43,571 nucleotides of DNA from an uncultured Clostridia bacterium (GTDB taxonomy: Bacteria > Bacillota > Clostridia > Christensenellales > Borkfalkiaceae): contig CANRAD010000016.1 in NCBI GenBank assembly GCA_947628505.1, positions 1 through 43,571 on the forward strand, in the 5' to 3' direction. The number at the start of each line of letters is the position of its first letter. The first letter of the stretch is position 1. Under the pieces are notes generated by a model that made no database searches, had not been told where the DNA came from, and was given only the letters and a program-made list of their open reading frames with translations. The position numbers were made by a program, and so were the translations under genes. This document shows, one piece after another, positions 5,610-14,490 of the stretch.

Positions 5610-7880
5610 TTATCTAAGTAAAAGCCAACTTGCAATTTCTTTTAAAAGATTATATTCATCTTCTTTGACGCTATAAGTATGGAAGTTTTGATTTCTTATC
5701 TCATTTAACTTACATAACCATTCTGTACGCTTTTTCCTGTCGCCTTTAACGGTGGGGTCGGCAAACAGCTTTTCGAAAAATTCGGACCAATTAGAGGAAT
5801 GAAGCATGATTTCTCTATAATCTATTAAATGCAGTTGATCTTGAGGTAAAGCATCCGGTTCACCATCTTTTTTATTATAATTTTTATCTGATGTTAGCTT
5901 TTGAACACTATCATATACAGATTTAGGACATCCGAATCTTAACCAATTTTCACCATATTTCCCTTTTAAAGTATCAATAACTTTTTCTTTAATGAACAAC
6001 TCTATATCTCTAATAAGTTTAAAAGCTTCTTCATTAAACTTCATTGAATTATCTCGCCAATACTCTTCTAGCCCCTCGGGGTTAAAATCGGCAAATTTAT
6101 CATGTAATGTTTGTTGCAATATTCTCCAAAATTTATTATCCCCAACTCTTCCATATTGTTTGCGAAGTGTAACTCTTTCTGCTGAGGTCAAGTCTTCAAT
6201 TTTATAAGCGACAGTATCAATATAAGGCGAGCAGTATTCAACCAAATCATCAATTTTTAGAGTTTTAGGATTTATACTTTGTGTTTTAATAAGAAAATCA
6301 ATAATATCAGAAAAAATTCTTATATAACCATACACAAAAGTATTTGCAACTATACACCTATCGTCATTTGTGCTGATATCCCAATCATTTTCAACTAAAC
6401 AACTTAATTTGTTAAACATTTTAAGCAAAAACTCGTATAAAAAGTTAAAAGTTACATAGTTATCAGCCCTATCAAATGTGCCATCCTTTGTAACCGCATT
6501 ATTTTTATAGGTGTTATAAAAATTTGTTGCTTTTAAAGATTTAGATATATAGTCTAAAGTAATCGCACAATAAGGCGTGGCAGAATTTTCTCCCGTAACA
6601 ATTCGGTTATATAAAGAAGAGTTTTTATCTTCACCCAAACGTTGTGCAATTCTGGAGCTAATTGCCTTTCTTTGTTCATTCAAATCTTTTGCATCCCACA
6701 AAAGATTTGCCTCCAGGGTTGTCCTTAGATTTTTAGGAACGGCTTTTTGATTTTCATTTATATCCATAAACAATTGTATTTGTTCGGTAAGTTTTAAATT
6801 AACAAACGCAACGACAGGGATTGTATTTTTATCTTTCCATTCTGAATCAGAATATCCATACAAACGATGTTGCCCGTCAATTATGTAAACGGATTTATAC
6901 TCTTGAGGTAGATGTAAAATACCTAATTTTGATATTGAATTTTCAGCTTGGAGGTCAGATTTATCGAATTGCAATTGTTTTTTTGTTGCTATATTTATAA
7001 TTATGGAATTAGGGAAAAAACCTCCGTTATTTACAAATTCTTGTATTGCCTTTAATCTTCCCTTTTTTATAATCCTTTGATATGCGGGCATTTCGTCTTT
7101 GTTTGCGTTATCATGATGTAAAACGAATCCAAGTTTTAGAAGTTTATCGGGTTCAATTGAGAAGGAGTAATATGTATGGTTACCCATTTCACCCTGAATC
7201 GCAGGGACAAGATTATTCATTTCCGGGATTTTTTGCCCTGCAAAAATATTTCCTAATAGTTGATAACGTGCAGCCAATCCTATATGATTTAGAAGTTCAT
7301 TATAGTATTTTATAGTATCCTCATCAAAATGAATAATTTTTAATTCGGCCATTCTTGCTTTATCAGGTGGTGAAATTGCATAATTATTTGTTGCAAAAAT
7401 AAATCCGACTTTCAAATTTTTGTTTGGGAATAATTTTCTAACAGCTTGAATTAGTCCACCTCTTTTACCACCGATAGCCTCTATCTCCGTTTTAAAATTT
7501 GTCTTCTTATCTAACTTTTCCGACGACTTACATTCTACAATTAAAATAGACTCATCATCTGCCGCGAAAACATCAATTTGCTGTGTTAACTCGTTGCCGT
7601 TTGTTGAGTAAGTTAATTTAAAATTTCTTCCCTTATTTAAAATGGTAAAGCCAAGTCTATAAAATAATAACCAAACTTTATTTTCAAATTGTTCATCCTG
7701 TGGAATGATTTTTTTCTTTTTTAACCTTGCAGTTGCTTTACTTTTTTTGGAAATCTCCCACCCAATAGATTCCATATTGCTGATTTCATTGAGTTGTACT
7801 TTGATATAATCATATTCTTCTGTTCTTATTTTTTTCTCCGCGATTAAATTTTCACCGGTGATTAATCTTTCGTGTTCCAT
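5610..7880 (-). CDS. PD-(D/E)XK nuclease-like / DGQHR (DndB-like) / HEPN-like fusion protein
   Basis: A 756-residue protein. Residues ~60-190 look like a restriction-endonuclease fold: FENKVW, then Asp103 (QIDVFA) and Glu116-x-Lys118 (IVECKSS). The central part has the DGQHR motif (335-339) followed by FMDINENQKAVP (371-382), diagnostic of the DGQHR/DndB family. The C-terminus ends with an R-N-x3-H motif (Arg729 to His734, EIRNQNFH), as in Swt1/HEPN ribonuclease-like domains. The gene follows the methyltransferase by three bases, and its Shine-Dalgarno GGAGG lies inside the end of that gene, so the two are translated together. A restriction or phage-defence effector paired with the methyltransferase is the likely role; the target and which domain cuts cannot be told from the sequence. 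Confidence 0.75.
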   Translation of the reverse strand: MEHERLITGENLIAEKKIRTEEYDYIKVQLNEISNMESIGWEISKKSKATARLKKKKIIPQDEQFENKVWLLFYRLGFTILNKGRNFKLTYSTNGNELTQQIDVFAADDESILIVECKSSEKLDKKTNFKTEIEAIGGKRGGLIQAVRKLFPNKNLKVGFIFATNNYAISPPDKARMAELKIIHFDEDTIKYYNELLNHIGLAARYQLLGNIFAGQKIPEMNNLVPAIQGEMGNHTYYSFSIEPDKLLKLGFVLHHDNANKDEMPAYQRIIKKGRLKAIQEFVNNGGFFPNSIIINIATKKQLQFDKSDLQAENSISKLGILHLPQEYKSVYIIDGQHRLYGYSDSEWKDKNTIPVVAFVNLKLTEQIQLFMDINENQKAVPKNLRTTLEANLLWDAKDLNEQRKAISSRIAQRLGEDKNSSLYNRIVTGENSATPYCAITLDYISKSLKATNFYNTYKNNAVTKDGTFDRADNYVTFNFLYEFLLKMFNKLSCLVENDWDISTNDDRCIVANTFVYGYIRIFSDIIDFLIKTQSINPKTLKIDDLVEYCSPYIDTVAYKIEDLTSAERVTLRKQYGRVGDNKFWRILQQTLHDKFADFNPEGLEEYWRDNSMKFNEEAFKLIRDIELFIKEKVIDTLKGKYGENWLRFGCPKSVYDSVQKLTSDKNYNKKDGEPDALPQDQLHLIDYREIMLHSSNWSEFFEKLFADPTVKGDRKKRTEWLCKLNEIRNQNFHTYSVKEDEYNLLKEIASWLLLR

Positions 7881-7883
7881 ATG

Positions 7884-8933
7884 TTAATCCTCCAAATCTT
7901 TAATCAAACAATGAATATATTCTACTGTTCTATTGGTTTTATGTTTTCTGTTCTCATTATTATCAGATTTAAATCTTTGATAATCTTTCGTAAAAACATA
8001 ATATTTGCCATATTTTTTCATTATAGATTCAATTCCTTCTGTACTCATTATTCCCTCATTATTATAGCTTAGAAAAATATACTTGAATTTTGCGGCGGCT
8101 ACCATGTTTTCTAGTGCACTATAAACCTGTGATTTACTGCAAAATAAACTCTTTTGACTTTCATAATTTCTCAAACCGGTTTTACCATGAATAATAGGCT
8201 TGTCATTTCTTGCTATAGTTTCTAATATATGATAATTAGAACAATATTGCCTATCGTTATAAGGTGGGTCTAAATATAAAATATCACCCCTAATGTTGTT
8301 TATCAATTTGCAAGCATCTTCATTATAAACTTTACAATTTACTTTGCCATGCATAATTTGCAGTGGCTTTAAAACCATTTTTGTTTGAGCTTTTGGTTTT
8401 AGCTTTTTTAAGTATGCTCCATATACCAACGCCGTGTTGGCACAATTATCTATGCTATTAATAAGTGAACCTAATAAAAAATAAAATTCATCTTGATTAA
8501 TAACTTCGTCTTCTAACCATTCATCAAGCGTATTGCGAATTGCATCGCATTTCTTCGCATTATAATCTGAAAAATATTGTCGTCTGTATTCTTGCCCTAC
8601 TGTTCCGCCGAAAGAATAATTATTGTAAATAAATCCCTCTGTCCCATCTAAATTATTTAGGGTATTGATAAGCTCATTACATCTTTTTTTATCAAGATTG
8701 CCATTGTTCTCAATCATATGTTTTGTAATTACAAAGCTATAATATTGAATATCGTTTGCTATGATAGAATATCCGTCTTCTTTAAATGACCCACCAACAA
8801 TACCTGTACCTGCAAATAAATCGGCAAAAATCATCTCATTTGGTTTACGAGTTTCGCCATTTTCATTTAATACTTTATAAATGGACGATTTTAAAAAATC
8901 TATCAATGAAAATTTTGAGCCTATGTAATTCAT
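7884..8933 (-). CDS. D12-class DNA adenine-N6 methyltransferase
   Basis: A 349-residue DNA methyltransferase. It starts MNYIGSK, has the S-adenosylmethionine motif DLFAGTG (38-44) and the catalytic DPPY (222-225, in LYLDPPYNDRQY): the motif order of alpha-type Dam/D12 enzymes that methylate adenine N6. It is the upstream gene of a two-gene operon with the nuclease/DGQHR/HEPN-like protein, which suggests it marks self DNA. AAGGAC ten bases upstream of the ATG serves as ribosome site. Target specificity cannot be read from sequence. Confidence 0.88.
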   Translation of the reverse strand: MNYIGSKFSLIDFLKSSIYKVLNENGETRKPNEMIFADLFAGTGIVGGSFKEDGYSIIANDIQYYSFVITKHMIENNGNLDKKRCNELINTLNNLDGTEGFIYNNYSFGGTVGQEYRRQYFSDYNAKKCDAIRNTLDEWLEDEVINQDEFYFLLGSLINSIDNCANTALVYGAYLKKLKPKAQTKMVLKPLQIMHGKVNCKVYNEDACKLINNIRGDILYLDPPYNDRQYCSNYHILETIARNDKPIIHGKTGLRNYESQKSLFCSKSQVYSALENMVAAAKFKYIFLSYNNEGIMSTEGIESIMKKYGKYYVFTKDYQRFKSDNNENRKHKTNRTVEYIHCLIKDLED

Positions 8934-9090
8934 ACCTTTATATGTCCTTAAAACTATATAACCATAATAACATTTTTGGATAAAGCAGTAAAGTAATTAA
9001 ATAAGTTATTATACATTCGTCAGTGTTATGTTTTCAACCCCATTTTCACATCTGTGAAAAAGACAAAATCATATTATCGCTTAAATTCCC

Positions 9091-10380
9091 TCACAACTCC
9101 AAGCTGTCGGGGTTGAGGAGGAAATCCATTATGTTGATTATCAAATATCCCTTCTCGTTATGCCAGGGGGAAGTGTAGTCATGTACGATGATTATCTTTT
9201 TAAACGAATCTCCGATTCTGTCAAGCGAAGCCGACTCCTGCGCCATTTTCTCTTTGTCGGGTATGGCATAGGCGACTTGTATATAATATCTTTGACTGAC
9301 TTTATTGCACACAAAATCGACTTCGTTGCGCACAACGATATTCCTACCGTTTTTGTCTTTTGAATAATGCTCCACAACTCCTACATCGACATTAAACCCG
9401 CGCATTAAAAGTTCATTATAAACGATATTTTCCATAGCGTGAGTCGGTTCTATCTGCATAAAATTAAGCCTTGCGTTGCGAAGTCCGATATCGCTGAAAT
9501 AATACTTTAACGGAGAGCCGATATACTTCTTACCTTTTATGTCATAGCGTTTGGCTTTTTGTATGATAAATGCGTCGGTAAGATGCTCGATATATTGCGA
9601 TATTGTTTTATCGTTTGTCTTTATGCCGTTGGAGTTAAAGGTATTGGCAAGTTTGGTCGGATTTGTCAGTGAGCCGATCGATGAAGAAAGTATATCCACA
9701 AGCGCGTCCAGTACTACGTCGCCTTTAAGGTTATATCTTTCAATGACGTCGTTTTTATAGGTGTTTTTGAACAAATCGTTTAGATATTTTGCTTTACCTT
9801 CGTGAGTCTTTTCACTGAGAGTTAAGGGAAGACCGCCGTACACGGAATATTCTTCATAACCTTCGAATTTACTTTTATCATAGACCGACATAAACTCCGC
9901 AAAGGAAAGAGGATTTACTTGAATTTCATCGCCCCTTCCCCTGAATTCCGTCATAACATCAGAAGATAAAAATTTGGAATTACTGCCGGTGATATAAACA
10001 TCAACATTGCGCTTGTGCATGAGTTCGTTTAAAATGCCGTACAATTCAATGGGCTTATTACCTTTCAGTTCCTCATCGGTTATGGCAAGTTGCGCTTCAT
10101 CCAACAAAACAAAGAATGGCTTGTTATCGCTTGGTATCCGGCTCATAATGTAATTGTACAGATTATCCGGAACACGGTATTCCGCATTGGCTTTTTCATC
10201 CAGGGCAAGTGAAATTATCCTGTCTTGCGGAACTCCGTTTGACAACAAATAATTTTTAAAAATATTAAAAAGCAAGTAGCTCTTTCCGCAACGCCTTATC
10301 CCCGTTACGATTTTAATCAAGCCATTGCCCTTTCTGTCTATCAAACGTTTAAGATATCGTTCCCGTTTAATTTCTTGCAT
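9091..10380 (-). CDS. AAA (AAA_14) ATPase with DUF4143 domain
   Basis: A 429-residue P-loop ATPase with Walker A GIRRCGKS (27-34) and Walker B VLLDEAQ (91-97), a sensor-like YITGSNS (about 134-140) and a C-terminal part with EVDFVCNK...YYIQVAY that resembles the nuclease-fold DUF4143 segment of this widespread family. The biological role of the family is unknown; its members are often in accessory DNA. GAAGGAAAA precedes the ATG. The upstream region carries three copies of a 38-bp repeat with inverted ends, possibly a regulatory site. It is not clearly in an operon with the methyltransferase (157-bp gap with a TTTTCACA/TGTGAAAA hairpin near 9041-9060). Confidence 0.82.
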   Translation of the reverse strand: MQEIKRERYLKRLIDRKGNGLIKIVTGIRRCGKSYLLFNIFKNYLLSNGVPQDRIISLALDEKANAEYRVPDNLYNYIMSRIPSDNKPFFVLLDEAQLAITDEELKGNKPIELYGILNELMHKRNVDVYITGSNSKFLSSDVMTEFRGRGDEIQVNPLSFAEFMSVYDKSKFEGYEEYSVYGGLPLTLSEKTHEGKAKYLNDLFKNTYKNDVIERYNLKGDVVLDALVDILSSSIGSLTNPTKLANTFNSNGIKTNDKTISQYIEHLTDAFIIQKAKRYDIKGKKYIGSPLKYYFSDIGLRNARLNFMQIEPTHAMENIVYNELLMRGFNVDVGVVEHYSKDKNGRNIVVRNEVDFVCNKVSQRYYIQVAYAIPDKEKMAQESASLDRIGDSFKKIIIVHDYTSPWHNEKGYLIINIMDFLLNPDSLEL

Positions 10381-10393
10381 AAGTTTTCCTTCT

Positions 10394-10629
10394 ATTTCGA
10401 ATTTTTTAGAATAACCAACTTTTTCCGAATTAAGTATAGTCTATTTGCGGTCATTTGTCAACATTATTATTTCGAATTTTTTGGGATAACCAACTTTTCC
10501 CGAAATAGAAAGTTATTTCTTTGATATTTTTTCAAGCGTTCACGGCAAGTGCCAAAATGGCACTAAATTTTCAAAAGTGCCATAATTTCTTATTTCGGAT
10601 TTTTTGTGATAACCAACTTTTTCCGAAAT
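10394..10629 (-). repeat. Three copies of a 38-bp repeat with inverted ends
   Basis: Copies at 10394-10431, 10469-10506 and 10592-10629. Shared core on the plus strand: a TTTCG/A-TTTTTT segment, then ATAACCAACTTTT, then CCGAA(A)T. Copies 2 and 3 begin ATTTCG and end CGAAAT, forming inverted ends, and both continue into AAAG.TTATTTCTTTGAT, the end of the 10637 gene in copy 3. The block separates the ATPase gene from its upstream neighbour and may hold the ATPase promoter or operators. Confidence 0.65.
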
Positions 10630-10636
10630 GGAAAGA

Positions 10637-11776
10637 TTATTTCTTTGATTTGTTTTTCAGTTTGAAATACTGTTCAAAGCGGGCGATTATCTTCTGCTTG
10701 CCGTGGGGGAACAGAATTTTATCGCGGTATTGGGCGACGGTCATTCCTTTGGATGCCGCCGCTTTTTGCACAATCTTGATAAACTTCTCGTTTGGTCGGC
10801 TATCCTTAATGCCGTATCGCTTCACAAGTCTGTCAAGCTCAATTTCCAACACAATAAAAAGCTGTTTCGCCCAAACTTTCATTTTTGCAGCGTGCTTTTT
10901 GTAGAGCTGTGCGCCGTACTTGCTCAATTCGTCCCTCGCGTGGGTAGGCTGTCCGTCATACAAAACAAGCCACTTGAAAATAAAACGAATGAGATTTTTT
11001 TGTCCCCGAAAGAGGAACAAATACCTCAAAACTATTTCCTGCGGCAGGCTCGTGAGGTAGTCATAGACAAACACGTCGGCAAAAGTTTCCGTCTTGCCCG
11101 TCCTCGCATACTTTCGGTATTCAAGCTCGGCAAAGATTTCTTTGGGCGTAAGCTCGCCGTCGTCTATCATGTCGCGCTCTATTTTGTCCTCGGTAAACTT
11201 CATTCTGCGCGTTATGTAACTTTCGGACTTGCCGATAATACCTGCAATTTGCTTTTGCTTTAAGTGCTTTTCTTTGGCGTAGAGGTATATGCCCAAGTCC
11301 TCGTCGGAAAGACTGTTCAGCACCCGCTCCAAGTCCATTGCGTTTATCCAAAACTGCTCGTGATTGTGGTTGTCCCACTGCTGTAACATGAAGTCAAAGA
11401 CGTTGTAATACCTGTCGTTTTTGTGGACGTCGTACTCCGTTCCCTCGTACTCGTCGCGCGCCGTTTCGTAATCTTTCAAATCGAAATAGTGCAACTGCTT
11501 CCATTGCTCGATGGGGACTTCAACAAACTTTTTGCGCGAACGGCAGACGATGATTTTTTGTTTTTTACCGCCGACAACGCGCTCCTCCACGGTGTTATAG
11601 CTTTCCATATAGAAGTATTTGCAATACCCTTCTCTGTCTGCGGGGACGGGCTTTTTGTTTAAAAGATAGGGCGAAAAATAGCCGTTCTCCGTCTTGAACA
11701 TCGGCTTTAACTTTGCCTTTACGTTTGAAGGTCTTATTTTATAGACCGGTTCGTCCCGATAATACTCGTCGTTCAT
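10637..11776 (-). CDS. Helix-turn-helix protein of unknown function
   Basis: A 379-residue protein I cannot place in a named family. Residues ~155-200 (DEDLGIYLYAKEKHLKQKQIAGIIGKSESYITRRMKF) look like a sigma-factor region 4-type helix-turn-helix. The C-terminal half is basic and helical, ending KLKNKSKK. No membrane segment. The gene appears leaderless: an extended -10 (TGTTATAAT) ends six bases before the ATG and there is no Shine-Dalgarno. Divergent from the TerS-like gene, so it could regulate the element, but that is only position-based inference. Confidence 0.6.
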   Translation of the reverse strand: MNDEYYRDEPVYKIRPSNVKAKLKPMFKTENGYFSPYLLNKKPVPADREGYCKYFYMESYNTVEERVVGGKKQKIIVCRSRKKFVEVPIEQWKQLHYFDLKDYETARDEYEGTEYDVHKNDRYYNVFDFMLQQWDNHNHEQFWINAMDLERVLNSLSDEDLGIYLYAKEKHLKQKQIAGIIGKSESYITRRMKFTEDKIERDMIDDGELTPKEIFAELEYRKYARTGKTETFADVFVYDYLTSLPQEIVLRYLFLFRGQKNLIRFIFKWLVLYDGQPTHARDELSKYGAQLYKKHAAKMKVWAKQLFIVLEIELDRLVKRYGIKDSRPNEKFIKIVQKAAASKGMTVAQYRDKILFPHGKQKIIARFEQYFKLKNKSKK

Positions 11777-11782
11777 AAGAGC

Positions 11783-11791
11783 ATTATAACA
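11783..11791 (-). promoter_or_regulatory. Extended -10 placed for a leaderless transcript
   Basis: On the minus strand TGTTATAAT, with TATAAT at 11788-11783, then six bases and the ATG at 11776. The predicted +1 coincides with the start codon. Confidence 0.6.
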
Positions 11792-12012
11792 GAGAAAATA
11801 AGACAGATACGGTTATAATTAAAAAATTTTTTAAAAATTTATAAAATTCCTGAAATTTTCGGAAAAAAAATTATCTACTTATTTGAGGGGTAAAATTATT
11901 TTTACGGGGGTCAAATATGTAAGCAGAAATATTTTGACAAATATAAGAACAAATGTTTGTTTTATTTAAAATTCGGTTATATATGAAGTGTAGAATTTTA
12001 GGGGTGTTTGGC

Positions 12013-12420
12013 GTGGAAAGCGAAGAATTAAAAAAGGCTTGGGAAGAATCTGAAAGAGAGCGCATAGAGAATAATGATAAAATTTTACAGCTTCCATGCG
12101 GCTTATCCGAAGAGGAAAAATCCGCATATATTTCAATTACTGATAACTTGAAACGGAGCATTAAATATCGTCTTACGCCAAGCGACGCAGAGCTTATTTG
12201 GCAATATTGTCAATTAAAAATTATGCGCGACAGAGCTTGGAAAGAATATAATCTCAATCCTCAAAGATACATCAGGATAGTTACAGGAATCAGTCCCGAT
12301 GGTAAAACGCCTAAAATAACGGTTAAGGAAAATGAGCACTACAAAACTTTACAAGATTGTAACCGCCATCTTGAAAGAATTTTAAAAGATTTAAGACTTA
12401 CGCCAGATGCAAGGAAATAA
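12013..12420 (+). CDS. Phage terminase small subunit-like protein (P27 family)
   Basis: A 135-residue protein from the GTG at 12013, chosen because AGGGGTG lies six bases upstream; the frame stays open to 11953. The second half follows the P27-type TerS pattern: LTPSDAELIWQYCQLKIMRDRAW, a strand/loop region with a conserved N and H-Y, then CNRHLERILKDLRLTPDARK, the classic ending LGLTPxxR. TerS recognises phage DNA for packaging. No large terminase subunit, portal or capsid gene follows, so it is either a decayed phage remnant or a satellite-type TerS that redirects packaging of a helper phage. It forms an overlapping run with the next two genes. Confidence 0.65.
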   Translation: MESEELKKAWEESERERIENNDKILQLPCGLSEEEKSAYISITDNLKRSIKYRLTPSDAELIWQYCQLKIMRDRAWKEYNLNPQRYIRIVTGISPDGKTPKITVKENEHYKTLQDCNRHLERILKDLRLTPDARK

Positions 12421-12421
12421 T

Positions 12422-12964
12422 ATGAACGAATTACATATTGAATATATGCCCGTTGAGCAACTTCAACATTATTGCAAAAATTCAAAGATACATACTAAAG
12501 AGCAAATTCGGCATATTTCAAATTCTATTAAAGAATTTGGATTTAACGACCCTATCGGAATAGCAGGAACTGATAATATAGTTTTGGAAGGAAACGGCAG
12601 GATAGAGGCGGCAAAATTACTTGGAATTAAAATGCTTCCTTGCATAAGATTAGACCATCTTACAAAAGAAGAACAGGAAGCTTATGTTATTGCACATAAT
12701 GCATTAAATCTTGAAACGGGATTTAACGACGGTGTTTTGTTTGAAGAGATAAAACGGCTTCAATCGTTTGATTTTACTGATTTTGGAATCAATCCCGAAA
12801 AGTTTCTTCAGTCATTTGTTCGTGTTCAAAAACGTATTCTCTATCCTGTTACGAAAGTACATTATTTAATTAGTGCAGATGTAAACTTAAATAATATCGT
12901 TTTAGATGCTATTGACTCTTTGAAGAATATAGCGGGGATTGAAATTGAATCAACAACCAATTAA
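12422..12964 (+). CDS. ParB/Srx-fold (ParB N-terminal-like) protein
   Basis: About 180 residues from the ATG at 12422, which follows AAGGAAATA; an in-frame ATG 15 bp earlier lacks a ribosome site. The sequence IEYMPVEQLQHYCKNSKIHTKEQIRHISNSIKEFGFNDPIGI, then VLEGNGRIEAAKLLGIKMLPCIRLDHLTKEEQEAYVIAHN is the ParB/Srx-like fold with the G-x-G-R-x-x-A box. In phages such proteins sit between TerS and TerL, usually with a methyltransferase, as here. The C-terminal DNA-binding half of chromosomal ParB is missing, so it is not a plasmid-type centromere protein. Its first bases follow the TerS-like stop closely, indicating an operon. Confidence 0.8.
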   Translation: MNELHIEYMPVEQLQHYCKNSKIHTKEQIRHISNSIKEFGFNDPIGIAGTDNIVLEGNGRIEAAKLLGIKMLPCIRLDHLTKEEQEAYVIAHNALNLETGFNDGVLFEEIKRLQSFDFTDFGINPEKFLQSFVRVQKRILYPVTKVHYLISADVNLNNIVLDAIDSLKNIAGIEIESTTN

Positions 12965-13496
12965 AACCGACAACAAATCAATTTACGATAAAATTTTTAT
13001 TCGCAAGCAAGCGATTCAAGGATTGACACATGTCAGGGTTCTTGATTTGTTTGCCGGCAGAAATGTTCTATGGAACAACATTGTAACCGAAGATTATTTT
13101 GGTATAGACAGAGAAAAATATAAAGGAAAGAATTTAGTCGCAGATTCACATAAAATTTTTGATTCTTTGGATTTAAGAAATTTTACCGTGATAGATGTAG
13201 ATAGTTATGGCATTTCTTTTGATATATATAAAAAATTATTTTCAAAAAAAGATTTGCAAAGTGGTACGGTGATAATCTATACGGCTATCACAAACGAATT
13301 TACAAAAATCAGGAACGAAGCAAAAATAGAATTTAATTTCGATAAATTTTATAATAAAGCACCCTCACTATTTAATGCCAGAGCAATAGAATTTTTCTAT
13401 GAAATGTTGGCAAAATACGGGATTAGTGAGGTTAATTATTATGAAATAAGAGATCATTTCCTGAAACATTACGGATATTTTATAATAAACAGATGA
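12945..13496 (+). CDS. Methyltransferase-like protein (Rossmann fold, phage-associated)
   Basis: About 183 residues. VRVLDLFAGRNVLW (about 31-44) resembles SAM-binding motif I, YFGIDREKY resembles motif II, and VIDVDSYGISFDIYKKLF resembles motif IV of Trm1-like and related phage methyltransferases (D-x-D-P-Y-G). The serine for proline change and the altered glycines in motif I leave activity uncertain. The start is TTG at 12945 (GCGGGG eight bases upstream); TTG at 12939 is the alternative. It overlaps the ParB-like gene by 20 bases, so the two are translationally coupled. Probably the methylase module of the phage cassette. Confidence 0.5.
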   Translation: MNQQPIKTDNKSIYDKIFIRKQAIQGLTHVRVLDLFAGRNVLWNNIVTEDYFGIDREKYKGKNLVADSHKIFDSLDLRNFTVIDVDSYGISFDIYKKLFSKKDLQSGTVIIYTAITNEFTKIRNEAKIEFNFDKFYNKAPSLFNARAIEFFYEMLAKYGISEVNYYEIRDHFLKHYGYFIINR

Positions 13497-13512
13497 AATT
13501 GCCGGCGTTTTA

Positions 13513-13521
13513 TGCTATAAT
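13513..13521 (+). promoter_or_regulatory. Extended -10 placed for a leaderless transcript
   Basis: TGCTATAAT (TG at 13513-13514, TATAAT at 13516-13521), then six bases and the ATG at 13528. No Shine-Dalgarno lies between, so the mRNA should begin at the start codon. Confidence 0.65.
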
Positions 13522-13527
13522 CTGCTT

Positions 13528-14319
13528 ATGAGCGTAATTTACAAGCCGACGGGCATGGCGCGGGAATACAGCCCCTATGCCTTAAACCTCTATATCGGGT
13601 GCAGTCACAGGTGCAAATATTGCTATGCGCCGCACACCCTTCAAAAAAAGGACGAGGACTACTTCGGCGTCCCCTCGCCCCGAAAAGACATATTGAAATA
13701 TCTCCAAAAAGATTTACGGCAAAACGTCTTTAAGGAGCAGATTTTGCTGTCCTTCGTGGGCGACGTCTACTGCAACAATGCCGACGACAGCCGCACGACG
13801 CGCGCCGCGCTTGAACTTTTGAACGAGTACGACGCGCCCGTCGCCGTACTCTCAAAGGGCGGGAGCAGAATGTTGCGGGATATTGACGTTTTTAAGACTT
13901 TCGGCGACCGCATAACCGTTGGCACGACGTTGACTTTTATGGACGAGAGCAAGAGCCGCGAATGGGAGCCGTTTGCAAGTCTGCCCGAAGAGCGGCTGGA
14001 AACATTGAAGATTTTGCACGACAACGGAATCAAGACGTTTGCCAGCTTTGAGCCGACTATAGAACCTGCGGAGAGTCTGAAACTTATCGAGAGAACGCTT
14101 GTGGACGACAGCGTGGACCACTACAAAATAGGCAAAATAAATCACTGCGGCGATGCGGATAAATGGCAGGATTGGCGACAATATCTGATTGAATGCATCA
14201 CGCTTTTGAGACCCGCGAATAAGCAGGTTTACTACAAGTTTTGCCTGCGCCGCCTCGCCCCCGACGTTGCCTTGACCAAGCAAGAAAAGAACCCCGACGA
14301 GTACATAGTCAAGGCATGA
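13528..14319 (+). CDS. Radical SAM protein, photolyase-like (SPL/COG1533 type)
   Basis: A 263-residue radical SAM enzyme. The cluster motif C-x3-C-x2-C is in GCSHRCKYCYAP (about 24-35). LLSFVGDVYCN, then AVLSKGG and FASFEPTIEPAESL follow the strand pattern of the COG1533 family, which includes spore photoproduct lyase relatives and the radical SAM proteins often found on mobile elements. The substrate is unknown. It lies alone between the phage cassette and the conserved non-coding block and appears to have its own promoter and no leader. Higher GC than its left-hand neighbours suggests a separate origin. Confidence 0.8.
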   Translation: MSVIYKPTGMAREYSPYALNLYIGCSHRCKYCYAPHTLQKKDEDYFGVPSPRKDILKYLQKDLRQNVFKEQILLSFVGDVYCNNADDSRTTRAALELLNEYDAPVAVLSKGGSRMLRDIDVFKTFGDRITVGTTLTFMDESKSREWEPFASLPEERLETLKILHDNGIKTFASFEPTIEPAESLKLIERTLVDDSVDHYKIGKINHCGDADKWQDWRQYLIECITLLRPANKQVYYKFCLRRLAPDVALTKQEKNPDEYIVKA

Positions 14320-14337
14320 AACAAGTTAAAAATTTAA

Positions 14338-14426
14338 TAGAATGTCTAACCAACATAGGGTAATATAAAATACCAAATTCGTTAAAGTCGATGATTTGCG
14401 AGAAGCGGTCAGCGGCTTTTTTGTTG
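14338..14426 (+). repeat. Conserved non-coding block, copy 2 (candidate small RNA)
   Basis: Counterpart of 2961-3051. Identical first 20 bases and a nearly identical 3' part (GTTAAAGTCGATGATTTGCG, then the AAGC/GCTTTTTT terminator-like end); the middle differs. It directly follows the radical SAM gene and precedes the R-P-P-stop ORF and oriT. Confidence 0.6.
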
Positions 14427-14490
14427 CCTTTTTTAAGTCAATTACTGTCACTTTGAACGGTAAAATAAAAATATTTTAGGAGGTTAAACA

